From Mogibacterium sp. (GTDB lineage Bacteria > Bacillota_A > Clostridia > Peptostreptococcales > Anaerovoracaceae), in NCBI GenBank assembly GCA_017469325.1, contig JAFUGO010000010.1, positions 1 through 13,075 on the forward strand: a stretch of 13,075 nt of DNA, written 5' to 3'. The position numbers and the translations under genes were made by a program. Positions within the stretch are counted from its first letter, which is position 1, and the number at the start of each line of letters is the position of its first letter. The notes under the pieces are model-generated. The model ran no database searches, was not told the origin of the DNA, and was given only the letters and a program-made list of their open reading frames with translations. Below are positions 1-6,950 of this stretch, one piece after another.

Positions 1-1723
1 ACGCAAGGCTCTCGGTATCCGCTCCGGCAAGCGGTATGTATATCCTGAATTCTGTGCCCTCTCCCGGCTCGGAGTCCACGTAGATCTTGCCGCCGTGGCC
101 CTCGACGATCTGCGCCACGATAGCCAGTCCGAGGCCCGTGCCCTTTCCGGATTCCTTTGTCGTGTAGAACGGGGCGAATATGCGCGACAGAGTCTCCGCG
201 TCCATTCCGCAGCCGGAGTCTCTGATCCTCAGGACCACTTCCTCTCCGGATATCCTCGTGGACACCAGCAGCGTTCCGCCTTCATCCCTCATGGCATCGT
301 AGGCGTTGAGCACGATGTTCATTACCATCTGTGAGATCTGAGTGCGGTCGGCCTTTATGACATTGCCCTCCGCATCGAAGTTCGCCTTTACCTCAACATT
401 CTTAGGCTTGGACGGCAGAGTCACCTTGAGAGCGCTCTGAACGACCTCGTCCACATCTATCTCTTTGTAGTTTTCTTCTTTGCTCTTCTTTGTCAGCTCA
501 GCCAGCCTCGTCACGATGTCCTTGGCCTTCACTGAGGCATCGTAGATCTCCATCAGGTTCTCCTGAAGCTCGGTCTCGTCGGCAGGCAGCATCTCCATGG
601 TCATGATGCTGTAGCCCATTATAGGAGTCAGGAGGTTGTTGAAGTCGTGCGCGATGCTCGCGGTCATAGTACCGATTGTCTCGAGCCTCTGATGGTGCGC
701 GAGAGCCTGCATCTTGCGGTTTATGTCCTCCATGGTCTCGTTCTTTTTCTTGAGGGCGCGGAGCTCGGCCGTGTTGACCTCGTTGGCGCGGCGCATAAGG
801 ATCATCAGCATGAGGAGCCCGATGACGCCTGCCATCGCGAGACCTCCGAAGATGAGCATCTCTTCTGCCGCCGTCCTCGAAGGAGCGATCGCATCCTCAT
901 AATTCGCCAGCATTCCCATCGCGAACTCGCCGTTCACCGTGCTGCCGCTCGGAAGCGCTACCATGCGCGCCGTATACGGCTTGCCGCCGTCGTCGCTTAT
1001 CTCCACCGAGATGCCGTCGGATATGTCTTCTTTCTGGCAGCTCATCAGGAAGTCCCTGAAGTTGGATGTCTTCTCATCCGCCGCCTCCGTGACCGGTCTC
1101 ACGGATATCTCGCCTGCCTCCGATGTGACGGCAACTGTCGAGGCCGCATCGATAAGCATGGTCTCATGGTCGTTTCCGCCGCCCACGGCCATCCTGTACA
1201 GTCTCGCGAGGTCGATGAGGACATCATAGCTTATCCCGTCCTCTCCTTCCTGACTGTAGGCCATGTAGTAAGAGCCCTCATCATCTGAGCATATATGAAG
1301 TCCGTTCTTGTCGGCCCCCGTGACTGCATTGTAGGATGTCTCGCCGCTCGATGTGCACAGTATCTTTCCGTCGTCATACATGACAAGGTCGGCATAGATA
1401 GGGTTTGTGTCGAGCGTGTTGTTAGCGAGGTAATCCCTGAGTCCCGCCGTATCGCTGTCAGCCTTCCAGGCCTCGATCTCGGATGCAAGGCGCTGACGCC
1501 CCAGAAAGGTCTCAGCCTCCCGCTCAAGGGCGTTAAGAGAGTTTTCTATGTTGATGTCATCTGAGCGCATGATGCTGTAAAACTGCGAGTCCTTCTCCGA
1601 CAGTATGCTCTCATCGAAGCGCTCGAAAGACCTCCAGACGTTATAACCGCCGATAGCTATGCACGCAACGGCAGCTATCAGCGCTACTATGAATATTCCT
1701 TTTCCGGCAGATCTCTTCTCCAC
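1..1723 (-). CDS. Membrane sensor histidine kinase (C-terminus cut by window edge)
   Basis: This is a membrane-bound two-component sensor kinase that would autophosphorylate on histidine and pass the phosphate to a response regulator. I translated it from the minus strand; 574 codons are visible and the frame runs off the left edge. In order there is a short basic N-terminus, TM1 (about residues 10-30), a sensory region of about 258 residues outside the membrane, TM2 (289-310), a linker, the H-box with motif IAHDFNNLLTPI (phospho-acceptor His359), and the HATPase_c domain. The ATPase domain shows the N-box (Asn473 in NIVLNAYDAM), DSGCGMD, FAPFYTT and GTGLGLA. The HDFNNLL box is the NtrB/hybrid-kinase type, so a receiver domain may follow outside the window. 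The frame has no ATG after the upstream TAA. GTG at 1723, just before TM1, is the best start, with only a weak purine-rich RBS. It diverges from a response regulator. The kinase call is secure; the stimulus is unknown. Confidence 0.93.
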   Translation of the reverse strand, partial: MEKRSAGKGIFIVALIAAVACIAIGGYNVWRSFERFDESILSEKDSQFYSIMRSDDINIENSLNALEREAETFLGRQRLASEIEAWKADSDTAGLRDYLANNTLDTNPIYADLVMYDDGKILCTSSGETSYNAVTGADKNGLHICSDDEGSYYMAYSQEGEDGISYDVLIDLARLYRMAVGGGNDHETMLIDAASTVAVTSEAGEISVRPVTEAADEKTSNFRDFLMSCQKEDISDGISVEISDDGGKPYTARMVALPSGSTVNGEFAMGMLANYEDAIAPSRTAAEEMLIFGGLAMAGVIGLLMLMILMRRANEVNTAELRALKKKNETMEDINRKMQALAHHQRLETIGTMTASIAHDFNNLLTPIMGYSIMTMEMLPADETELQENLMEIYDASVKAKDIVTRLAELTKKSKEENYKEIDVDEVVQSALKVTLPSKPKNVEVKANFDAEGNVIKADRTQISQMVMNIVLNAYDAMRDEGGTLLVSTRISGEEVVLRIRDSGCGMDAETLSRIFAPFYTTKESGKGTGLGLAIVAQIVEGHGGKIYVDSEPGEGTEFRIYIPLAGADTESLA

Positions 1724-1767
1724 TTTTTCAGTCTTTTTCTTTCGATCGGTGAGTGATATTTGTTTTT

Positions 1768-1796
1768 AATATAATGTATTCTAACATGAAGTACAA
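1768..1796 (-). promoter_or_regulatory. Probable sigma-A promoter of the histidine kinase
   Basis: Read on the minus strand, TTGTAC (1796-1791) and TATATT (1773-1768) are separated by exactly 17 bp. This places transcription start near 1761 and leaves a leader of roughly 38 nt before the GTG start at 1723. The match is by eye to the -35/-10 consensus. Confidence 0.55.
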
Positions 1797-1824
1797 AAAA
1801 TCGGTACAGAATAAGTCGCAAGTG

Positions 1825-1833
1825 TGGTATTAT
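1825..1833 (+). promoter_or_regulatory. Probable extended -10 promoter of the response regulator
   Basis: TGGTATTAT is an extended -10 element (TG, one base, then TATTAT). No convincing -35 hexamer lies 17 bp upstream, as expected for extended -10 promoters. The leader to the ATG at 1884 would be about 45 nt. It sits back to back with the kinase promoter, so a regulator bound in 1768-1833 could affect both genes. Confidence 0.45.
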
Positions 1834-1883
1834 AACATGTAGTGTGTGGGCAGCGTCCGACCCACAAGCGATAGGAGGCTTTT

Positions 1884-2573
1884 ATGACAGACAAAGTACT
1901 GGTAGTAGATGACGACAAAGCGATACTGACGATGCTCCATAAGGCGCTCAAGAGCAACGGTATTGAGAACGACCTGGCCATCAGCGGCGAGGCTGCGCTT
2001 GAGCTTCTTGAAGTCAATCAGTATGATCTTATCCTGCTCGATATCAACATGAGAGGGATCAACGGCTTTGAGGTCATACAACGCATCAGATCCAAGGGTC
2101 TGACTACTCCTGTCATGGTCGTGAGCGGACGCAAAGAAGACCAGGACGCTCTTTACGGGCTCGAGATCGGCGCAGACGACTACATCATCAAGCCTTTCAA
2201 CCCGGTCACACTGGTAGCAAAGGCCAAAGCTCTGATCCGCAGGAGCCGCGAGCACTCACCTCAGAGCACATCCAACATCATCGAGGCGGGTCCGTTCACT
2301 TACAACACCTCGACTCTGAGATTCTACAAGAACGACGTCGAGATCCCTCTGTCGGCAAAAGAGAACTCCATGATCAAGCTCTTCATCGACAACGTAGACC
2401 ACATCTTCTCGAAGGACATGATCTACAGCGTCATCTGGGGCGAGACCATCATTGACGAGAATGCCATCATGGTCTACGTAAACAGACTCAGACAGAAGAT
2501 CGAGGACGATCCGTCCAACCCTCGTTACCTCATAACGGTGCGCGGTCTCGGATACCGTTTCACGGTCCACTAA
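1884..2573 (+). CDS. OmpR/PhoB-family response regulator
   Basis: This is a cytoplasmic DNA-binding regulator activated by phosphorylation, 229 aa, the usual length for the family. The N-terminal receiver domain (about 3-118) has the acidic pair Asp9/Asp10, phospho-acceptor Asp53 (LLDINMRG), Ser81 (VVSGR) and Lys103 (IIKPFNP). The C-terminal winged-helix domain (about 130-229) carries the family's SAKEN, VYVNRLRQKI and TVRGLGYRF motifs. A strong AGGAGG (1873-1878), 5 nt before the ATG, fixes the start. It is divergent from the histidine kinase, which is its likely but unproven partner: that kinase has an NtrB/hybrid-type H-box rather than the HisKA type usual for OmpR regulators. The gene ends at a hairpin terminator. 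The target genes cannot be read from the sequence. Confidence 0.96.
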   Translation: MTDKVLVVDDDKAILTMLHKALKSNGIENDLAISGEAALELLEVNQYDLILLDINMRGINGFEVIQRIRSKGLTTPVMVVSGRKEDQDALYGLEIGADDYIIKPFNPVTLVAKAKALIRRSREHSPQSTSNIIEAGPFTYNTSTLRFYKNDVEIPLSAKENSMIKLFIDNVDHIFSKDMIYSVIWGETIIDENAIMVYVNRLRQKIEDDPSNPRYLITVRGLGYRFTVH

Positions 2574-2602
2574 ATGGACTAAGATCTGAAAGCAAAATAA
2601 AT

Positions 2603-2641
2603 CAGGTACACATTCCTCTTGCGGAACATGTACCTGTTTTT
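2603..2641 (+). terminator. Rho-independent terminator, probably bidirectional
   Basis: The arms 2603-2616 and 2623-2636 pair over 14 positions with two internal mismatches around the 6-base loop TCTTGC, followed by TTTTT (2637-2641). On the opposite strand the same hairpin is followed by a T-rich run (ATTTATTTT), so it can also stop the convergent gene ending at 2664. Confidence 0.85.
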
Positions 2642-2663
2642 AGTTTCTCTGATATGCGAGGCT

Positions 2664-3320
2664 TTAGTTGCCGGATTCTTCGGCTTCGCCTTCCGTCTCT
2701 TCAGCTGCGTCCGCTGCTTCATCCGCTGCTTCCGCCGCGCCGTCAGCTGCAGCTTCCTCAGCCTCCTTCTGGGCCTCTTCGGAGACCTCCTTGGCTTCCT
2801 TGTACGAGAGCTTCACGTAGTTGATTGTCTTGTCTCCCTGCTTTACTCCGACCTTTACGTCGCCGCCGAAGCCGCGGACTTCAGGCTTGAGTGATGTAAG
2901 GAAGTATGCGCCCATCTGCTTGAGGGTCTTGTCGCCGTCTTCGCCCTGATATGTCTTGAGGACCTCTTCATCAGCGTCCTCGTCAACGGTGATGAGGATC
3001 TTGAGGGTGTTGCCCTCAGCGCGGATCTTGGCTGTGGAGTGCTCGTCGACCGGAACGTCCGTATACATCTCGTTCATTCCGTTCTCTTCCATATATTTTT
3101 CTATGGAAGCCGGCTTGCTGAAGTACCTGTAGCCTACCGTGAAAGCAAACATTCCGATGAGTACTCCGAATATCATGATGGCAAGCACTAAGTTGCTTGG
3201 TCTTTTCTTCTTTTCTTCTACCATATTGGCAGCCTTGCGCGCTGCCTTGGCTTCTCTTCTCTCAGCCTTCTTCTGGCGGTTCGCTTCGGTCGAAGCTTTC
3301 ATTTCTTTGTTATCTGCCAT
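2664..3320 (-). CDS. Single-pass membrane protein of unknown function with acidic tail
   Basis: I do not recognise a characterised family. The 218-aa product has a very basic, Lys/Arg/Ala-rich N-terminus (1-42), one membrane helix (about 43-64, starting NLVLAIMIFG), a soluble domain (about 70-165) beginning SIEKYMEENG, and a low-complexity Glu/Ala tail (about 166-218). By the positive-inside rule the basic end is cytoplasmic and the rest outside. The soluble part faintly recalls small lipoprotein-like domains of Clostridia such as DUF4854, which is only an impression. An AAGGAG sits at 3335-3340, but 14 nt before the ATG, longer than ideal. The gene has its own promoter and converges on the response regulator across a shared terminator, so it seems to be monocistronic. 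Confidence 0.82.
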   Translation of the reverse strand: MADNKEMKASTEANRQKKAERREAKAARKAANMVEEKKKRPSNLVLAIMIFGVLIGMFAFTVGYRYFSKPASIEKYMEENGMNEMYTDVPVDEHSTAKIRAEGNTLKILITVDEDADEEVLKTYQGEDGDKTLKQMGAYFLTSLKPEVRGFGGDVKVGVKQGDKTINYVKLSYKEAKEVSEEAQKEAEEAAADGAAEAADEAADAAEETEGEAEESGN

Positions 3321-3358
3321 TTGTTCCGTTCTTTCTCCTTGGTTGCAAATTCCAATAC

Positions 3359-3387
3359 ATTATAGACCCGTAAAGCCGTTTCGGCAA
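3359..3387 (-). promoter_or_regulatory. Strong sigma-A promoter of the acidic-tail membrane protein
   Basis: On the minus strand TTGCCG (3387-3382) and a perfect TATAAT (3364-3359) are spaced by 17 bp, directly upstream of the gene starting at 3320. It lies just past the stop of the exporter gene (3396), so the small gene can be transcribed independently of the upstream operon. Confidence 0.72.
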
Positions 3388-3395
3388 TGAACTTT

Positions 3396-4268
3396 TCAGA
3401 ATACTATCCCCAGTATGTCGATCAGTATGCCCCACGCAACGCCCAGCACCAGGAGCGCCGCAGTTATGGCGATGTTCTCCTTATGGTGCGTGTTGGAGCG
3501 GAAGAGCACCAGCAGTCCCGCCCCGGCGCCTACCAGCAGTCCCGACATCAGCTGCCCTGTAGTGAGCATGCCTTCAAGATACAGCTGTGTTATCACCACG
3601 GATGCGGCGCAGTTAGGTATGAGGCCTATTATGCCCGTGAGTACCGCTCCCAGCACCGGTACGGATGTCAGTACGGAGGCCAGGGCGTCGTGCCCGGCGT
3701 AGCCGATCACCAGACTTAGGATCAGCGAAATGATGAATATGAAGCCCGTGATCTTCGCTGTGTGGATCAGAGCCGAATGGAATATGCTCCCTTCCTCTTC
3801 TTCACAGCCGCAGTGATCGCGCTCGCAGAGGTCGTGTATGTGCTTGTCGGCGTGGAAGCCGTAGCGGATCACATGTGACGCGAAGTCGACCGCGATGCCG
3901 CTGATGAGCGCAATGACGAACTTGGCCGCAAGGATACGGCCTATGGTGGCCGGCGCCACCGATGAGCTGACAAAGATAGGGATCATCTCATCGGAGGTGG
4001 AGAGGAACACGGCTAACAGCGTGCCTGCCGTGATCACTCCACCCGAGTACAGACTCGCGGCGCCGGCCGAGAATCCGCACTGCGGAAGGAGTCCTATCCC
4101 CGCTCCGAGCACATGCCCGAATCTGTTCACACGCGAAAGAACGTTGACGGACTGGTCCTCGGTCTTGCGTTCGAGCCATTCCATCCCCAGGTATGTAATA
4201 AAAAGGAACGGGATCAGAGTCACCGTGTCCTTTATGGTATCCATTATTGAATCTACAAATACAGCCAT
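3396..4268 (-). CDS. Putative 10-TM heavy-metal/manganese exporter (ArsP_2 / DUF2899-like)
   Basis: This is a polytopic membrane protein of 290 aa that fits the family annotated as putative 10TM heavy-metal exporter, arsenic efflux protein or putative manganese transporter. It is built as two related halves. Each half holds a GL(L/I)P(Q/N)C motif (Cys64 and about Cys220) followed by a small-residue-rich helix with LY..G..T.G. The halves are joined by a loop (about 138-160) rich in His, Cys and acid residues (HADKHIHDLC, then CGCEEEE), likely to bind metal. I chose ATG 4268, 10 bases below the glycerate kinase stop codon (4276-4278). The frame opens further upstream to 4313, but those 15 residues lie inside the previous gene and look non-native. 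Translational coupling to the glycerate kinase is likely. Family membership is fairly sure; the ion is not. Confidence 0.82.
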   Translation of the reverse strand: MAVFVDSIMDTIKDTVTLIPFLFITYLGMEWLERKTEDQSVNVLSRVNRFGHVLGAGIGLLPQCGFSAGAASLYSGGVITAGTLLAVFLSTSDEMIPIFVSSSVAPATIGRILAAKFVIALISGIAVDFASHVIRYGFHADKHIHDLCERDHCGCEEEEGSIFHSALIHTAKITGFIFIISLILSLVIGYAGHDALASVLTSVPVLGAVLTGIIGLIPNCAASVVITQLYLEGMLTTGQLMSGLLVGAGAGLLVLFRSNTHHKENIAITAALLVLGVAWGILIDILGIVF

Positions 4269-4275
4269 GCCGCCA

Positions 4276-5517
4276 TTATAATACACTGCTGTTGACAATC
4301 GCAACAGCCACATCGTTCACGTTCGTGCCCGTCGGTCCGGTGATTATAAGCCCGCCGACCGGTCCGAGAGCGTGGTAGGAATCGTTGTCAAGAAGCGACG
4401 CCTGAGGGTCCGTTCCAGCTTCGATCATCTCATCGTAGCTGTCCCCGTCGACATATCCGCCCGCGGCATCCGTCGGCCCGTCCGTGCCGTCACTCCCGAA
4501 AGAGAACACCGCGGCATCCAGACCTCTGATCCCCTGCGCGGCCGCAAGGGCAAGCTCCTGATTGCGGCCTCCGAGCCCGTGCCCTTTCAGGTGCACCACG
4601 GTCTCCCCGCCGGCTATGAAGGCAGCCTTCTGTCCCGAAGCCGAATTCTCCGCAGCAACTGACGCCATAAACTCACCCGCCTCCGAAGCCTCGCACTCAA
4701 GACGGTCTGTGAGTATCACCGGTCTGTATCCGAGCTGTTCGCACTTTTCAGCCACGGCCCTGCAAAGTTCGCTTACGCTCCCCGTGACATACATCGAAGC
4801 ATTATCCAGTTCTTTCGTTGTATCTTCTGCGAGCAGGGACTCCGCCTTCTCCGATAGGCTGATGCCGTACTTTTTCACGATCGCCTCCGCCTCTTCGCAG
4901 GTTGAGATGTCCGGGCACGCCGGCCCGCTGGCGATCATATCGTTACGGCCGCCGATCACATCGCTCAGAGCTATGGTGAAGACTTCCGCGGGAGCGCATT
5001 CGAGGGCGAAGCGTCCGCCCTTCACGGCGCTCAGCCTTTTGCGTATCGTATTTATCTCCACGATATCCGCTCCGCTCTGAAGAAGCTGCGCCGTGATATC
5101 CTGAAGCTCTTCTCCCGGCACCAGCGGCAGCTCAAAGAGCGCGCTGCCTCCGCCCGAGAGAAGGAACAGTACCTTGTCGTCTGCTCCAAGTCCACGGACC
5201 AGACCGAGGGCTTTCCGGGTCGCTTCAAACCCGTTCTCATCCGGTACCGGATGCCCTGCCTCAAAGCAGCTGACTCCCGGTATGTCTCCCATCACGTGGC
5301 CGTACTTGGTTATGACGATCCCGTCATCGAATCCTCCGAGAGCCTCCGCGGCTGCCGAAGCCATCTGCCATGCGGCTTTGCCGGCGGCGACCATGACAAG
5401 CCTGCCGCGCGGAGCTTCGAAGTCAGCCAGCGCGCGCTTTACGGCTTCATCGGGCAGCACCGCCTGAATGCCCGCCCTTACTATTTCATCTGCATCGTTT
5501 CTGAGTTTCTTTATCAT
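4276..5517 (-). CDS. Glycerate 2-kinase, MOFRL (type 2) family
   Basis: This soluble enzyme is predicted to phosphorylate D-glycerate with ATP, giving 2-phosphoglycerate that feeds glycolysis. The 413-aa length is normal for the family. The N-terminal DUF4147-type domain contains MVAAGKAAW (Lys47), LSGGGSAL (120-127) and SDVIGGRNDMIASGP (185-199). The C-terminal MOFRL domain contains GGETVVHLKGHGLGGRNQEL (303-322) and GSDGTDGPTD (341-350). The ATG at 5517 has only a weak RBS. It lies 13 nt after the TGA that ends the longer reading frame of the ATP-grasp gene, and the exporter starts 7 nt after its own stop, so it is the middle gene of an operon. Related names in other bacteria are gckA and ttuD, but I assign no symbol. 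The source of glycerate is not shown by the neighbours. Confidence 0.93.
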   Translation of the reverse strand: MIKKLRNDADEIVRAGIQAVLPDEAVKRALADFEAPRGRLVMVAAGKAAWQMASAAAEALGGFDDGIVITKYGHVMGDIPGVSCFEAGHPVPDENGFEATRKALGLVRGLGADDKVLFLLSGGGSALFELPLVPGEELQDITAQLLQSGADIVEINTIRKRLSAVKGGRFALECAPAEVFTIALSDVIGGRNDMIASGPACPDISTCEEAEAIVKKYGISLSEKAESLLAEDTTKELDNASMYVTGSVSELCRAVAEKCEQLGYRPVILTDRLECEASEAGEFMASVAAENSASGQKAAFIAGGETVVHLKGHGLGGRNQELALAAAQGIRGLDAAVFSFGSDGTDGPTDAAGGYVDGDSYDEMIEAGTDPQASLLDNDSYHALGPVGGLIITGPTGTNVNDVAVAIVNSSVL

Positions 5518-5530
5518 CCGTGATCACATT

Positions 5531-5692
5531 TCAGTGAGTCATTACGTATTCAAAATTGTCTTCGAGGATGTATTTACCGTATTCCAGAGCGCCCGCGACA
5601 TCATCGAACACGGCCATGTACATCTGATTGCCCATCGCAGCGGCAAACACATCCGGCATCCTCTCAGCCGTGATGATGTTGTCCTTGTACTT
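5531..5692 (-). other. In-frame C-terminal continuation of the ATP-grasp gene beyond the TAG
   Basis: After the TAG the same frame stays open for 53 codons to TGA (5531-5533). The product is protein-like: it begins KYKDNIITAERMPDVF, goes on AAAMGNQMYMAVFDD and ends EDNFEYVMTH. Codons are GC-rich at the third position, like the neighbouring genes. With this tail the gene ends 13 nt before the glycerate kinase ATG; without it there would be a 175-nt gap within the operon. I infer that it was, or still is, the end of the ATP-grasp protein. It could be lost through a nonsense mutation or a sequence error, or be reached by readthrough or recoding. Confidence 0.8.
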
Positions 5693-6742
5693 CTACAGTA
5701 TATCCTCGTGCGAGTGCTTATGGACGAACCTGTCCTTTCTGCCGGCGAAGACGCAGCACTGATCGTCTCTTATCTGCCCTCCGCGGTTCTCGTCGAACGC
5801 CACCATGTCCGCATATATCTGATAGACATCGCAGGCGTGCGCGTGATTCATCATGTCGGGAAGCATGCCTCCGGCAGGCCTCATATTGACCTCAAGTCCG
5901 AGGTGGTCTCCGGCCTTGCCGAGCCCCTTGCGCCCCTCTTTGAGTTTGAAGAACTCAAAGTGCACGAATCTGCTCTTCACTTTGAACGCCTTGAGAGCCT
6001 TTCGTCCATATTCTCTTATCTGCGGATCGACATCCGGCAGTATGATGACGAGCGTCTCCTGGTCGCTGTTTACCGTATCCGCGATATTCGGACACTTAAG
6101 CGAAGACTCAAACAGAGGCTCGCCGCTGTTATCGCAGATAGCGTCGTATGTGTAAACATCGCCGACGATGAACTCCTCCATCACATAAGGCTCGTCGGGC
6201 TTTGTTTCGAAAAACGCCTTAAGATCTTCAGGGCCATCGATCCTGAATGTATCCGCGGCGCCGACGCCCGTATCAGGTTTACAGAAAACGGGATATCCGC
6301 CTATCTCCTCAATAAACTCCAGCGCCACATCCATGTCCGTGACAGCGCGGTTCCTGGCGGACGGTATCCCCGCCTCCCTGTACACAGGCTTCATGGCGGA
6401 CTTGCTCTTCCACAGAGCCAGGTCCGAAGGCCGGACTCCTGTCGTGACGTTGAAGTCCTCTCTCAGCCTCGCGTCCTGGCCAAGCCAGTACTCGTTGTTG
6501 GATTCGATCCAGTCGATCTTTCCGTATCTGAACGCGAAGTACGCGACAGCACGGTACATGCTGTCGTAGTCTTCCATATTGTCTACTTTGTAATATTCCG
6601 TCAGCGAATTCCTGAGCCCCTCGCTCAGGCCGTCATACGGTGCGTCGCCTATGCCGAGAACGTTGATGCCGTTTCTTTTGAGCCTGTCGGCAAACAGCCA
6701 GTATGATTCCGGAAAATTCGGTGATATAAAGATAAAGTTCAT
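5693..6742 (-). CDS. ATP-grasp carboxylate-amine ligase-like protein, ended early by an in-frame TAG
   Basis: This is an ATP-grasp enzyme, expected to activate a carboxylate as acyl phosphate and join it to an amine or similar nucleophile; the substrates are unknown. It has an N-terminal pre-ATP-grasp domain (about 1-110), the central ATP-binding part with FCKPDTGVG (Lys155) and YVMEEF (Glu189/190), and the metal-binding motif GLEVNMRPAGG (Glu284, Asn286, Arg288). The closest general resemblance is to the carbamoyl-phosphate-synthase-like and biotin-carboxylase-like ligases of Clostridia. The frame stops at TAG (codon 350, 5693-5695), yet continues in frame as plausible protein to TGA at 5531-5533, for a 403-residue readthrough product. 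The ATG at 6742 is preceded by a purine-rich GGGCAAAGGGG. It is the first gene of an operon with glycerate kinase and the exporter. The truncated form keeps the catalytic motifs but loses the last helical part. Confidence 0.88.
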   Translation of the reverse strand: MNFIFISPNFPESYWLFADRLKRNGINVLGIGDAPYDGLSEGLRNSLTEYYKVDNMEDYDSMYRAVAYFAFRYGKIDWIESNNEYWLGQDARLREDFNVTTGVRPSDLALWKSKSAMKPVYREAGIPSARNRAVTDMDVALEFIEEIGGYPVFCKPDTGVGAADTFRIDGPEDLKAFFETKPDEPYVMEEFIVGDVYTYDAICDNSGEPLFESSLKCPNIADTVNSDQETLVIILPDVDPQIREYGRKALKAFKVKSRFVHFEFFKLKEGRKGLGKAGDHLGLEVNMRPAGGMLPDMMNHAHACDVYQIYADMVAFDENRGGQIRDDQCCVFAGRKDRFVHKHSHEDIL

Positions 6743-6799
6743 CCCCTTTGCCCTTTCTTCGTTTTATCAGCAGCACCTCTTTTTCGGTATATATTATAA

Positions 6800-6828
6800 G
6801 TTATAAGGCTTCCGGGCGATTTCTGCAA
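6800..6828 (-). promoter_or_regulatory. Probable promoter of the ATP-grasp/glycerate kinase/exporter operon
   Basis: On the minus strand TTGCAG (6828-6823) and TATAAC (6805-6800) are 17 bp apart. A second TATAAT-like box follows a few bases downstream within an AT-rich stretch (6787-6805). The leader to the ATG at 6742 would be about 50 nt. Confidence 0.5.
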
Positions 6829-6859
6829 CAAAATCCAAGCTTTACTCCTCCGGATAATA

Positions 6860-6865
6860 TATAAT
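6860..6865 (+). promoter_or_regulatory. Possible -10 box of hydE
   Basis: A TATAAT in GGATAATATATAATCG lies about 85 bp before the hydE ATG. I find no good -35 at 16-18 bp, so an activator or another sigma factor may be needed, or the true promoter may lie elsewhere in 6743-6950. The leader contains only a modest hairpin (arms near 6891-6899 and 6905-6912). Confidence 0.3.
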
Positions 6866-6950
6866 CGACCATAAGGGATAACTGTTCGCGGGATCCGCCT
6901 TTGACGGCCCGGAGCGATTGAAAGGGACTGTTAAAGGAGAGACAGAAAGC

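Noticed and set aside
3368..3386. GCCG-AAA-CGGC hairpin downstream of the exporter as its terminator
   Set aside because: A four-pair stem followed by only three T; it overlaps the good promoter of the next gene.
4269..4313. Upstream start of the exporter at 4313
   Set aside because: It lies within the glycerate kinase coding sequence, and the added residues do not resemble the family N-terminus.
5468..6706. 412-codon plus-strand open frame antisense to the ATP-grasp gene
   Set aside because: Its translation has no recognisable motifs and is rich in Arg/His/Val as expected of an antisense shadow; the opposite strand carries clear ATP-grasp motifs.
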